From CAVORD01 sp963698535 (GTDB lineage Bacteria; Bacteroidota; Bacteroidia; Bacteroidales; VadinHA17): a stretch of DNA of 64,000 nucleotides. Of this stretch, positions 36,245-44,392 are shown piece by piece. The notes under the pieces were generated by a model, which saw only the letters and a program-made list of their open reading frames with translations, was not told where the DNA came from and made no database searches. A program made the translations under genes and the position numbers. The stretch's first letter is position 1, and each line of letters opens with the position of its first letter. The DNA lies in the NCBI GenBank assembly GCA_963698535.1, contig CAVORD010000002.1, forward strand, positions 124,001 through 188,000. Reading direction: 5' to 3'.

Positions 36245-39200
36245 TTATATTTTCTTTTCATCATTTTCTTCAATTACAGGGTTCTTTGCAGCCTTCCTTA
36301 CAACACTTTCACGCCAGTAGGACTGGAAAATCGGCACCATGAACATTGTCATCTGCTGGATGATCATTCCGCCAAATGTAGGTATGGCCATAGGCACCAT
36401 AATATCGGCACCTTTGCCCGTTGAGGTTAAAACAGGAAGAAGAGCAATGATTGTTGTAGCAGTAGTCATAACTGCGGGGCGAGCCCTTTTAAGACCGGCC
36501 TCCACTACTGCTTCACGCACCTCTTTTACAGTTGAAGGACTCCTTAGTTCAAATACCTGATGGATGTATGTTCCCATCAGAACACCGTCGTCGGTAGCTA
36601 TACCAAAGAGAGCGATAAATCCAACCCAGACGGCTACGCTCATGTTTATGGTACCTATCTGGAACAGATCCCGCATATTGGTGCCGGCCAGATTAAAGTC
36701 GAGGAACCATCCTTTCTGGTACAACCATATCATGATGAAGCCACCGGCAAAGGCGACAAAGACACCGGAGAAATGGATCATGGAAGCTATTACTGTTTTG
36801 AACTGGAAGTAAAGCAGCATCAATACCAGCAGCAGACTTATCGGGACGAGCAGCATAAGCCTTTTTGAGGCTCTTTCCTGTTGCTCATAGTTGCCTGCGA
36901 ACTTATAGGTAACCCCTTTGGGCAGTACCAGTTCACCATTCTGGAGCTTGTAATCGAGAGTAGCTTTAGCGTCATTAACAACCTCTACTTCAGCCCTGTT
37001 TTCTATTTTATCGAATATAACATACCCCACGGGGAACGAATTTTCGCTTCTGAGCATCTGTGCTCCGCGTACATATCTGATATCGGCAACCTCACCCAGT
37101 GGTATCTGCGTTCCATTCATTGCAGAAAGGAGTATTTTTTCAATCTCAAAAGGTGAGTCTCTGAGCTCACGGGCGTACCTGACCCTTACCTGGTATCGCT
37201 CACGTCCTTCCACCGTTGTAGTCAGGGCCATGCCTCCTATTGCTGCTTCAATAACATCCTGTGCCATGGCTATGGTTATTCCATACCGTGCCAGTGCCGG
37301 CCTGTTAAGATCGATCTCGATATATGGCGCTCCCACCGCCCTGTCGTAGAATACCGAAGGAGCACTTATGGTAGGAACATCCTTCAGTGCTTGTTCAAAG
37401 AGCAGACCAGCCTCTTCAATAGAATTCAGGTCCGGACCATATACTTTGAGTCCCATTGGTGCTCTCATCCCTGTCGAAAGCATTATCAGCCTCGTCTCTA
37501 TAGGCTGTAGTTTAGGGGCGGAGGTCAGTCCGGGGAGAGTGGTGGCATGAACGATCTCATTCCAGATATCATCGGGATTCTTTATTGATTTCCTCCACTG
37601 TCTGAAATAGTTACCACGTTTGTGGGGAATGAGACTGTCGGCAGGGATTATCCGAAACTGGTCCTCATTGGGATCATATGTCGACCCGTCTGTCAGGATG
37701 AAACGATCCTCCCTGTCGGTCTTAAACTTCATTCGGTGGCCATCCTCATCGAGAATATATTCCGACCGGTAGTTGATCGTATTTTCGAACATCTGCACCG
37801 GTGCAGGGTCAAGAGCTGAATTTATTCTACCCCATTTCCCGACAACAATCTCAACTTCGGGAATGGCATCTACCTGCCGGTCGAGGTCCCGGACATACTT
37901 AATATTCTGCTCAATTCCCGTATGCGGCATGCTTGTAGGCATGAGCAGAAAGGATCCCTCGTCGAGCGAAGGCATAAATTCATTCCCTATCCCGGGAAAT
38001 GATTCCACAGCACTCTGCCACAACTTTGTATCCCTGACATCAACGCTGACCATATCGAATCCCTTTGCAACAAAGCCGAATACTTTTCCAAATCCCTGCC
38101 ATGCAGTAATACCAAAAAGGATAGTGAATGCGGGTATCAGCATAAACTTGGCCTTGTTAGCAAGCGACCACCTGAGTACAGGCTCGTAATACCTCACAAA
38201 GAGGGAGAGAGCCGTAAGGATCACTGCAATTACTGATCCCACAAAAAGGAAATTCACAAATTCGCTTTTCTCTGCGCCGAGTGGCAGCCATGCCGTAGCT
38301 AAAAACCATGTAGCAAAAGAGAGGGTTATACCATAAGTTATAAAATCCCTTAGTCTCTTCTTTTCAGGGTATAGTACAGGAGCGAGGAGATTATTAAGTC
38401 CTATTAACGAAACAGCCACAGCGGGCCAGAACTTGAAAAGTACCATTAAGAGAGGTCCGGCAATAACGAGCAGATAGTTAATGTACTTCGTTAACCTGAC
38501 CTTTTTGATTTTGTGTCCCAGCACCAGATATGATATTGTTGGCAGTACGATCATTCCAAGAAGGAATGCTGCCAGGAGTGCGAAGGTCTTGGTAAATGCG
38601 AGAGGTCTGAAAAGTTTGCCCTCAGAAGCTTCCATAAAGAAAACGGGAAGAAAGCTGACCACCGTGGTGAGGAGAGCGGTAGTAACCGCCGGAGCAACTT
38701 CTGTTATTGCATTCAGGATGAGAGTCTTGAGCCGCTCACCCTCGGCCCCTTCGTTTTCAGGCATCTCTGTATGCCGGATAATATTCTCCACGAATACCAC
38801 CCCTATGTCGACCATAACACCTATAGCGATCGCTATTCCCGACAATGCTACGATATTGGCATCTACACCAAACATCTTCATTGCGATGAAGGTCATCAAT
38901 ACAGCAACAGGCAGCATACTTGAGATAACAATTGATGCCCTGAGGTTTAGCACCAGAACGATAATAACAATTATGCTTATCAGTATCTCATGTGAGAGAG
39001 CCGTCTCCAGAGTACCTATGGTCTCCTGTATCAGTCCTGTCCTGTCGTAGAAAGGGACGATGGTAACTTTTGATTTTGAGCCGTCTTCCAGAGTCATTTC
39101 CGGCAGTCCCGGCTGTATCTCCTCAATTTTCTTCTTTACATTATTAATAACATGCAGCGGGTTGGAGCCATATCTTGCAACCACGACACCACCTACCGCC

Positions 39201-40099
39201 TCTACTCCTCCTTTGTCGAGGCCTCCTCTGCGTGGTGCAGGTCCGAACGTTACCTTGGCAACGTCGCTGATCCTTACAGGAGTATTATTTCTAACAGCAA
39301 CAACCGCAAGTTCCAGATCCTCGAGACTCTTGATGTAGCCGAGTCCCCTCACGAGGTACTCTACCTTATTCAGCTCAACGGTTTCTGCTCCCACATCAAG
39401 ATTACTCTCCTTAACGGCGCGCATAACATCCATAACGGTTACGTTATAGGCACGCAGGGCATCGGGATCGATATCAACCTGATACTCTCTTACGAAGCCT
39501 CCGATGGAGGCTATTTCAGAAACACCTTCTGCCGAAAGCAAACCATATTTAACATAATAGTCCTGCAATGATCTGAGATCCTGTGGAGTCCACCCTCCTG
39601 CCGGCTTTCCTGTTACCGGGTCTCTGCCTTCAAGGGTGTACCAGTATATCTGCCCGAGGGCTGTGGCATCCGGGCCAAGTGTTGGTTGTACACCCACCGG
39701 CAAAGTACCGGCAGGGAGTGAGTTTAGCTTCTCAAGAATTCTTGTTCTTCCCCAATAGAAATCAGTCTTCTCATCGAAGATGATATAGATGAAAGACATC
39801 CCGAACATAGAGGTGCTCCTGATGGTTTTTACCCCCGGTATGCCAAAGAGGGAGGTAGTAAGCGGGTATGTTACCTGATCCTCAATATCGCGGGGTGACC
39901 GGCCCATCCATTCAGTGGCAACAATCTGTTGATTCTCGCCTATGTCAGGGATAGCATCTACTGAAACCGGGTCGCGGGGAAGAAAGCTGAAATGCCAGTT
40001 AAAAGGTGCATTGATGAGGCCCCACCCTACAAGTACCAATAGAATTAAGATGGTAACCAGCCTGTTGTTAAGGAAGTATTTAATTACATGCTTTATCAT
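36245..40099 (-). CDS. cusA: CusA/CzcA-type heavy-metal RND efflux pump
   Basis: A 1284-residue inner-membrane pump. It has the heavy-metal RND start (VDAIPDIGENQQIVATEWMG, then RSPRDIEDQVTYPL), TM4 with GIAIAIGVMVDIGVVFVEN carrying the proton-relay Asp, and the late GIATDDGVLMGTYIHQVFE. It is about 240 residues longer than E. coli CusA because of extra TM sequence near residues 540-620 and a periplasmic insertion near 750-830. Family membership points to monovalent Cu/Ag or divalent metals; the CxxC-rich adaptor favours Cu/Ag. It is first of the three structural genes and follows a small Cys-rich secreted protein gene by 247 bases. Confidence 0.94.
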   Translation of the reverse strand: MIKHVIKYFLNNRLVTILILLVLVGWGLINAPFNWHFSFLPRDPVSVDAIPDIGENQQIVATEWMGRSPRDIEDQVTYPLTTSLFGIPGVKTIRSTSMFGMSFIYIIFDEKTDFYWGRTRILEKLNSLPAGTLPVGVQPTLGPDATALGQIYWYTLEGRDPVTGKPAGGWTPQDLRSLQDYYVKYGLLSAEGVSEIASIGGFVREYQVDIDPDALRAYNVTVMDVMRAVKESNLDVGAETVELNKVEYLVRGLGYIKSLEDLELAVVAVRNNTPVRISDVAKVTFGPAPRRGGLDKGGVEAVGGVVVARYGSNPLHVINNVKKKIEEIQPGLPEMTLEDGSKSKVTIVPFYDRTGLIQETIGTLETALSHEILISIIVIIVLVLNLRASIVISSMLPVAVLMTFIAMKMFGVDANIVALSGIAIAIGVMVDIGVVFVENIIRHTEMPENEGAEGERLKTLILNAITEVAPAVTTALLTTVVSFLPVFFMEASEGKLFRPLAFTKTFALLAAFLLGMIVLPTISYLVLGHKIKKVRLTKYINYLLVIAGPLLMVLFKFWPAVAVSLIGLNNLLAPVLYPEKKRLRDFITYGITLSFATWFLATAWLPLGAEKSEFVNFLFVGSVIAVILTALSLFVRYYEPVLRWSLANKAKFMLIPAFTILFGITAWQGFGKVFGFVAKGFDMVSVDVRDTKLWQSAVESFPGIGNEFMPSLDEGSFLLMPTSMPHTGIEQNIKYVRDLDRQVDAIPEVEIVVGKWGRINSALDPAPVQMFENTINYRSEYILDEDGHRMKFKTDREDRFILTDGSTYDPNEDQFRIIPADSLIPHKRGNYFRQWRKSIKNPDDIWNEIVHATTLPGLTSAPKLQPIETRLIMLSTGMRAPMGLKVYGPDLNSIEEAGLLFEQALKDVPTISAPSVFYDRAVGAPYIEIDLNRPALARYGITIAMAQDVIEAAIGGMALTTTVEGRERYQVRVRYARELRDSPFEIEKILLSAMNGTQIPLGEVADIRYVRGAQMLRSENSFPVGYVIFDKIENRAEVEVVNDAKATLDYKLQNGELVLPKGVTYKFAGNYEQQERASKRLMLLVPISLLLVLMLLYFQFKTVIASMIHFSGVFVAFAGGFIMIWLYQKGWFLDFNLAGTNMRDLFQIGTINMSVAVWVGFIALFGIATDDGVLMGTYIHQVFELRSPSTVKEVREAVVEAGLKRARPAVMTTATTIIALLPVLTSTGKGADIMVPMAIPTFGGMIIQQMTMFMVPIFQSYWRESVVRKAAKNPVIEENDEKKI

Positions 40100-40346
40100 A
40101 ATATTTGATTTATCTCCGGTTTAAGGAAAAGATGGAACAGGATGCTTCCCCGTTAGCTTACTACGCTGCAGTAATTGCTATGTATGTAACTAATACTTAT
40201 AGCAAGCAGGAAAACTGAGTGAGAGAAAAGGGGAATTGCACCAAGGTGCCCGGATAAAATCAAATGCGATAAACGCAGAACAGATCAATGAGGGGCTCTG
40301 TTAAACCACCGGTATCGTCGATCGGGACATGCCCGACACTGGTTAA
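40100..40346 (-). other. Leader region between the small Cys-rich gene and cusA
   Basis: 247 bases without a gene. It holds a perfect 12-base palindrome GCACCAAGGTGC (40238-40249), which could be an operator, and a small TCGGG/CCCGA hairpin (40321-40335) just after the upstream stop. No clear -7 box was found on the minus strand. Confidence 0.35.
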
Positions 40347-40673
40347 CTACAATGAGAAGTTATTATAAATATTGTTTACCGGATAGTCATACACTATCTG
40401 CGGGTAAACGACCGGATTGCTCTGTAAGGAAGTAGTAACAAAATCGTCTGCAGTAGAGTAGGTAGCGGTAAACCCGGAGCAGCAATGATTCATTATTTGT
40501 TCCTCGTTGCTGCATTCCGGAAACTCTTCTTCTGCGCATCCGGGAGCATGCTGTCCTGTTAAGGATATAGCTGTACCGGCGATGCGGTCGTGACATATAT
40601 GATAGTCAATAGTAAGATGCAGGCCGGGAGCCAGCATCAGTAAAGAAAACAATATGCCGCTAAAAAGCTTCAT
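40347..40673 (-). CDS. Small secreted Cys-rich protein, HYC_CC_PP-like
   Basis: A 108-residue exported protein: signal peptide, then HICHDRIAG, a spaced pair of cysteines (PGCAEEEFPEC) and a CC pair in NHCCSGFTATY. This is the arrangement of the small Bacteroidota family named for HYC and CC motifs, often found beside heavy-metal efflux genes. Its function is unknown; periplasmic metal binding is inferred from the Cys/His content and from its place upstream of cusA. ATG 40673 is preferred over GTG 40676. A good -7 box lies 17 bases upstream. Confidence 0.75.
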   Translation of the reverse strand: MKLFSGILFSLLMLAPGLHLTIDYHICHDRIAGTAISLTGQHAPGCAEEEFPECSNEEQIMNHCCSGFTATYSTADDFVTTSLQSNPVVYPQIVYDYPVNNIYNNFSL

Positions 40674-40689
40674 CACTACTATAAACAGC

Positions 40690-40697
40690 CAAATGTA
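40690..40697 (-). promoter_or_regulatory. Candidate -7 box for the Cus operon
   Basis: TACATTTG on the minus strand matches TAnnTTTG. It lies 17 bases before the start of the small Cys-rich protein gene, implying a very short leader. The -33 element is not obvious. Confidence 0.45.
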
Positions 40698-40836
40698 ACT
40701 TTTGTTTTGTTAAAGTGGTGTTAAGATGATAATAATGAGGCGACTCAGAAGCCCCCTACAACTTTGTGTACAATGGTTTAAATAGTTTGCAGGCAGGAGT
40801 ATTGAATCTTTCAATCCGATAACTTATCTTTCCATA

Positions 40837-41211
40837 ATGAAAATAATAGGCAACCTTATCTGGCTAATATTCGGTGGAATAGTGATCGCAATAGAATATT
40901 TTATTGCAAGCTTTCTACTGATGATAACGATCGTTGGTATCCCCTTTGGAATACAGACACTTAAGCTTGGAGTCCTGGCCCTATGGCCCTTCGGGAGCGA
41001 TACCAGGCAGCACAATCGTGCCTCCGGATGTTTATATATCATTATGAATATCCTGTGGCTTATTTTGGGTGGTTTCTGGATAGCAATAACACATGCTTTT
41101 TTCGGATTGATCCTAAGCATAACAATTATCGGGATCCCTTTCGGTATGCAACACTTCAAACTTGCAGCCGTTGCCCTTAGTCCTTTTGGCAGGGACATTA
41201 TTACCGTTTGA
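40837..41211 (+). CDS. YccF domain membrane protein
   Basis: A 124-residue membrane protein made of two YccF repeats. Each has an N-terminal NLIWLIFGG or NILWLILGG helix, a second hydrophobic helix and a closing IVGIPFGIQTLKLGVLALWP / IIGIPFGMQHFKLAAVALSP block. That internal duplication is the hallmark of the family. YccF proteins are inner-membrane proteins of unknown role. Monocistronic, divergent from the Cus operon. Confidence 0.9.
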   Translation: MKIIGNLIWLIFGGIVIAIEYFIASFLLMITIVGIPFGIQTLKLGVLALWPFGSDTRQHNRASGCLYIIMNILWLILGGFWIAITHAFFGLILSITIIGIPFGMQHFKLAAVALSPFGRDIITV

Positions 41212-41301
41212 CGTGTAATGCGTTCCAAAGGAGAAGCTGCCTTAGCCCTATTGAACTAAGTCAGTAAATTATGCGATACAATATTGTAGGGTAAACATCA
41301 T

Positions 41302-41309
41302 TACCTTTG
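41302..41309 (+). promoter_or_regulatory. Candidate -7 box for the ThiL-like gene
   Basis: TACCTTTG matches TAnnTTTG and lies 19 bases before the ATG at 41328. No well-spaced -33 element is seen. Confidence 0.4.
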
Positions 41310-41327
41310 TGCATTAATATATCAGAT

Positions 41328-42329
41328 ATGGAGAAGAGCGAAGAGAAGGTGTCCGATTACGGACGGTTCAAACTGATGAATGAATTGGAAGCGAGTAGCG
41401 GGATCAAACGCAGGGCTCTCTTCCCGGGATCAACTGTTGTAAGATGCAACAGCGGGAAATTCATGAGTCATTTTGTTATGCTGGAGGGAATCCATTTCAA
41501 CATGGTTTACAATCCTCCCGGTCACCTCGGGTACAAGGCAGTTGTTACAACCATATCCGGACTTGTAGCGCTGGGACTAAAAAGTGGTGAGACAACAATT
41601 GTTATTGGCGCAAGTACAAGATTTGAAACTTCGGTCCTCGAAAAGATCCTTGAAGGGGCAAAGATGGCCGGCGAAAAGTATAAGTTCCCCATAATATCAT
41701 TTGACATAGTTGGCAGTGTAACAGGGCTCACCATAAGTGTTTCCTCGCTGGGAACGGGCGATGGGAAGTCGGCATTTAACGGCATCCCGGCTATTAACGA
41801 CCTCATTTGCACAACAGGTAATTTCGGTGCCTCTTTTGCCGGACTGCAGATCCTTGAACGCGAGAACAAGCTCTTCCTTGAAGATAAAGAGTTTCAACCC
41901 GATCTGAAACCTTACAGCTATGTTGTTGGCAGACAGTTAAAACCAGAGTTGAGGAGCTCTGTTCTTGACCAGATAAACAAAGCCAATATAAAGGTAACTT
42001 CATCGATACCTGTAATTGAGGGTCTGGCATCTGATCTTTTGGGTATATGCTATTCCAGAGGAGTGGGAGCAAGAATTTATCAGGACAGGATACCTATCGA
42101 TGCCGAAACAGCCAGTGTGGGTGAAGAGATGGATATAGAACCGCTGACGATGGCACTTAACGGAGGTGAGGATTTTGAGTTTTTGATTACAGCTTCCATT
42201 AATGATGCTGAAAAGATCCGCGAAATTGAGGGATTAAATATTATCGGGTACATTTCCGACTTTGAGTCGGGGTGCCGGTTGATAATTGATGATGGTGCAG
42301 AAGCGGAACTTACGGCACCGGGCTGGTAG
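41328..42329 (+). CDS. ThiL/AIR-synthase-related protein with lost active-site residues
   Basis: A 333-residue protein with the full ThiL (thiamine-monophosphate kinase) fold, including the family blocks MLEGIHFNMVYNPPGHLGYK, LKPYSYVVGRQLKPELR, ARIYQDRIPIDAETAS and the conserved ALNGGEDFEFLI. The metal and ATP residues are largely gone. The GDDAAV motif near the start reads PGSTVVRC, the second Asp block reads TTISGLVALG, and the IDISDGL block reads SIPVIEGL. It is therefore probably not a kinase, though the fold and nucleotide pocket may still bind a ligand. ATG 41328 is chosen over TTG 41307. Related genes are usually labelled AIR synthase related protein. Confidence 0.75.
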   Translation: MEKSEEKVSDYGRFKLMNELEASSGIKRRALFPGSTVVRCNSGKFMSHFVMLEGIHFNMVYNPPGHLGYKAVVTTISGLVALGLKSGETTIVIGASTRFETSVLEKILEGAKMAGEKYKFPIISFDIVGSVTGLTISVSSLGTGDGKSAFNGIPAINDLICTTGNFGASFAGLQILERENKLFLEDKEFQPDLKPYSYVVGRQLKPELRSSVLDQINKANIKVTSSIPVIEGLASDLLGICYSRGVGARIYQDRIPIDAETASVGEEMDIEPLTMALNGGEDFEFLITASINDAEKIREIEGLNIIGYISDFESGCRLIIDDGAEAELTAPGW

Positions 42330-42428
42330 CTCCCCTGGCTAAACCCTTCTGAATGATCTCAGACTATTTACTGTTTTGATTTTTAAGGAAGATTCTGTAA
42401 TATTGATACAGGTAGACTCACTGTCTGT

Positions 42429-43172
42429 ATGAAGAAGATAAAAGCAATAATTGTTGATGACGACGAGCAATGTATTAAGTCGTTGGCAACTTTACTTGAG
42501 AAAGATCCTCGCATTGAGATAACAGCAACTTTTAGCAACTCAACAGAGGCAGTTGCAGGTATAGTAGCGAACAAACCCGATATTCTGTTTCTTGACATTC
42601 AGATGCCTGTAAAATCGGGGTTTGATATTATCTCTGACATAAGGAAAGCAGGAATAGAACCACCGGTCATTTTTGTAACTGCCTATGATAAGTTTGCAAT
42701 AGAAGCAATCAGGGCGGCAGCCTTCGACTACCTCCTTAAACCGGTTAATGAAAGGGAATTATCATATTCTCTCGAGAGGTTCATCTCATCAAATTCAGCT
42801 CAGGAAAGTGAATCACGTTATGTTCACCTTCTGGAGCAGGTGGCCGGACAAAAAAAGATAAAATTCAATACCAACGGTGGGTTCATCCTTGTCGACCCGG
42901 AGGAGATCATCTACATAAAAGCCGACTGGAACTATTCGGAAATCCATCTAAAAGGAGATAAGACCGAACTGGTGACGATAAACTTAGGCTCTGTTGAAAA
43001 GTCTTTACCGGCAAATCTCTTCATGCGTATAAACAGATCGATTATAATCAATATAAGTTTTCTTGCAAGGGTAAAGCGTATCACCAGGAGTGTGACATTG
43101 ACCAATGATTCAACCGAATATTCATTTAAGATCCCACTCACCAAGATCAGGACACTTGAGAGAAAACTGTAA
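42429..43172 (+). CDS. LytTR-family response regulator
   Basis: A 247-residue regulator. The receiver domain (about 1-120) has DDDEQ near the start, the phospho-acceptor Asp in ILFLDIQMPVKSGFD and the Lys in YLLKPVNERE. The LytTR DNA-binding domain (about 145-245) has EEIIYIKADWNYSEIHLKGD and the late NRSIIINISFLARVKRI. No LytS-type kinase gene is next to it, so the partner is unlinked. Three 9-bp direct repeats with 12- and 13-bp spacers lie 55-106 bases downstream of the stop, the geometry expected for LytTR sites. Confidence 0.92.
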   Translation: MKKIKAIIVDDDEQCIKSLATLLEKDPRIEITATFSNSTEAVAGIVANKPDILFLDIQMPVKSGFDIISDIRKAGIEPPVIFVTAYDKFAIEAIRAAAFDYLLKPVNERELSYSLERFISSNSAQESESRYVHLLEQVAGQKKIKFNTNGGFILVDPEEIIYIKADWNYSEIHLKGDKTELVTINLGSVEKSLPANLFMRINRSIIINISFLARVKRITRSVTLTNDSTEYSFKIPLTKIRTLERKL

Positions 43173-43226
43173 GGAAACTCATCATTTTGAAGATAAGGGC
43201 CACTGTTTATTGACAGAAAAAAGTAG

Positions 43227-43278
43227 TTTCCTACAGGAATCAGGGTCTTTCCTACAACCCAACAAGGGGTTTCCTGCA
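43227..43278 (+). promoter_or_regulatory. Candidate LytTR binding array: three 9-bp direct repeats
   Basis: TTTCCTACA (43227-43235), TTTCCTACA (43248-43256) and TTTCCTGCA (43270-43278). The spacers are 12 and 13 bases, so repeat starts are 21 and 22 bases apart, two helical turns. LytTR regulators such as AgrA and ComE bind 9-bp direct repeats separated by 12-13 bases. The site lies just after a LytTR gene, making it a likely target of that protein. A weaker in-phase TTTATTGAC starts at 43206. Confidence 0.6.
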
Positions 43279-43541
43279 CCAGAATGGTCAAACTCAATAT
43301 ACTCCGGTTTATAGGCGTATTTTTAATTGCCCGAAGGTATAGCGAAGTATTACGGAGTGATTTTTATACAAGCTGAAATATTGAGGGTGGTTTAACCGGT
43401 CTGCTTAATTACTTATTCCCACTCCTGTCTGCAACGACAGGATTCCCCCAATCCCAAGGCGGCCGGTAAACAATAAGGCATGAGCAAATGCCAATACCGC
43501 GAAAGGCAACGAGACAGTTCTGTCTTGTTGCCTTTCCTTTT
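43279..43541 (+). ncRNA. Candidate structured small RNA ending in a strong terminator
   Basis: No open frame of note. After the LytTR-like repeats comes TATTTTTA (43320-43327), close to a -7 box. Then come stacked stems: CCTGTC/GACAGG (43424-43429 with 43436-43441), GGCAT/ATGCC (43477-43481 with 43488-43492), a near-match TTTAACCGG (43391-43399) with CCGGTAAA (43463-43470), and a 17-bp terminator hairpin (43501-43517 with 43520-43536) followed by CTTTTT. Together they suggest a transcript of roughly 150-210 bases. I do not match it to 6S, SRP, tmRNA, RNase P or a known riboswitch by eye. The exact start is a guess. Confidence 0.4.
43501..43541 (+). terminator. Strong plus-strand terminator
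   Basis: A 17-bp stem with one G-U pair (43501-43517 with 43520-43536) followed by CTTTTT. It is 330 bases past the LytTR stop with no gene between, which is why a small RNA is suspected. Confidence 0.8.
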
Positions 43542-43560
43542 TCAGGTATTCCTGAAAATA

Positions 43561-43586
43561 AAAATCCGCCCTTCCCCGGGGCGGAT
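43561..43586 (-). terminator. lpxA operon terminator
   Basis: Stem ATCCGCCC (43564-43571) with GGGCGGAT (43579-43586). On the minus strand it is followed by TTTTATTTTC. It lies 25 bases after the lpxA stop, back to back with the plus-strand terminator. Confidence 0.85.
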
Positions 43587-43610
43587 CAAACACAACGACA
43601 CGGACACTTC

Positions 43611-44384
43611 CTATCGTGCCCTGATTATTCCCCTCTCCGACTTCTTAATAAAATCAATTATATAATCTCTTTCTGTAGTTGATACAAACTCCTTTTCAAT
43701 GTGCTGAACAGCCTGAGTTGTATTCATTCCATTCTTGTAAAGAGCCTTGTATATATTAGACAGTTCTTCCATCTTCTCCTTTGTGAACCCTCTGCGTGAC
43801 AGCCCAACAGAGTTAAGTCCCATAAAAGCCAGCGGGTCTCTGTCGGCCATTATAAACGGAGGCACATCCATGCGCACCTTAGATCCACCGCCAATAATTA
43901 CATGTCCTCCAATATGCACGAACTGGTGAACGACAGTTCCTCCTCCAAGGATGGCAAAATCATCAACCTTTACCTCCCCGGCCAAACCGGTATAATTTAC
44001 CAGGATGCAATTATTCCCTACAAAACAGTCATGAGCCACATGTACGTAAGCCATAATAAGGGTATTGCTTCCAACAACCGTTTTTCCGGCAGCTGCTGTT
44101 CCCCTGTTAACTGTCGCACATTCTCTAACAGTAGTGTTATCGCCTATCTCTGCCGTTGTTGCCTCTCCCTTGAACTTAAGATCCTGGGGGATTGCAGAAA
44201 TTACTGCACCGGGAAATATCCGACAGTTCTTCCCGATCCTGGCACCGTCGTGAATGGTAACATTTGATGCAATCCAGGTTCCATCACCTATAATTACATC
44301 TCCGGCAATGAATGTAAAAGGCTCAATGGTTACTCCTTCTCCAATTTTAGCATCCGGATGAATATATGCAAGATCTGATATCAT
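43611..44384 (-). CDS. lpxA: UDP-N-acetylglucosamine acyltransferase
   Basis: First enzyme of lipid A synthesis: moves a 3-hydroxyacyl chain from ACP to O3 of UDP-GlcNAc. The 257-residue protein is built of left-handed beta-helix hexapeptide repeats (IGEGVTIEPFTFIAGDVIIG). It has the catalytic-His segment IMAYVHVAHDCFVGNN and the C-terminal helical bundle with SRRGFTKEKMEELSNIYKAL. Normal length. Starts 8 bases after the lpxC/fabZ stop and is last in the operon. Confidence 0.95.
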   Translation of the reverse strand: MISDLAYIHPDAKIGEGVTIEPFTFIAGDVIIGDGTWIASNVTIHDGARIGKNCRIFPGAVISAIPQDLKFKGEATTAEIGDNTTVRECATVNRGTAAAGKTVVGSNTLIMAYVHVAHDCFVGNNCILVNYTGLAGEVKVDDFAILGGGTVVHQFVHIGGHVIIGGGSKVRMDVPPFIMADRDPLAFMGLNSVGLSRRGFTKEKMEELSNIYKALYKNGMNTTQAVQHIEKEFVSTTERDYIIDFIKKSERGIIRAR

Positions 44385-44392
44385 CTCTTCGA

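Noticed and set aside
43279..43541. Known structured RNAs (tmRNA, 6S, SRP RNA, TPP or cobalamin riboswitch)
   Set aside because: None of the conserved sequence blocks of these RNAs could be found, and no target gene follows in the right direction for a riboswitch.
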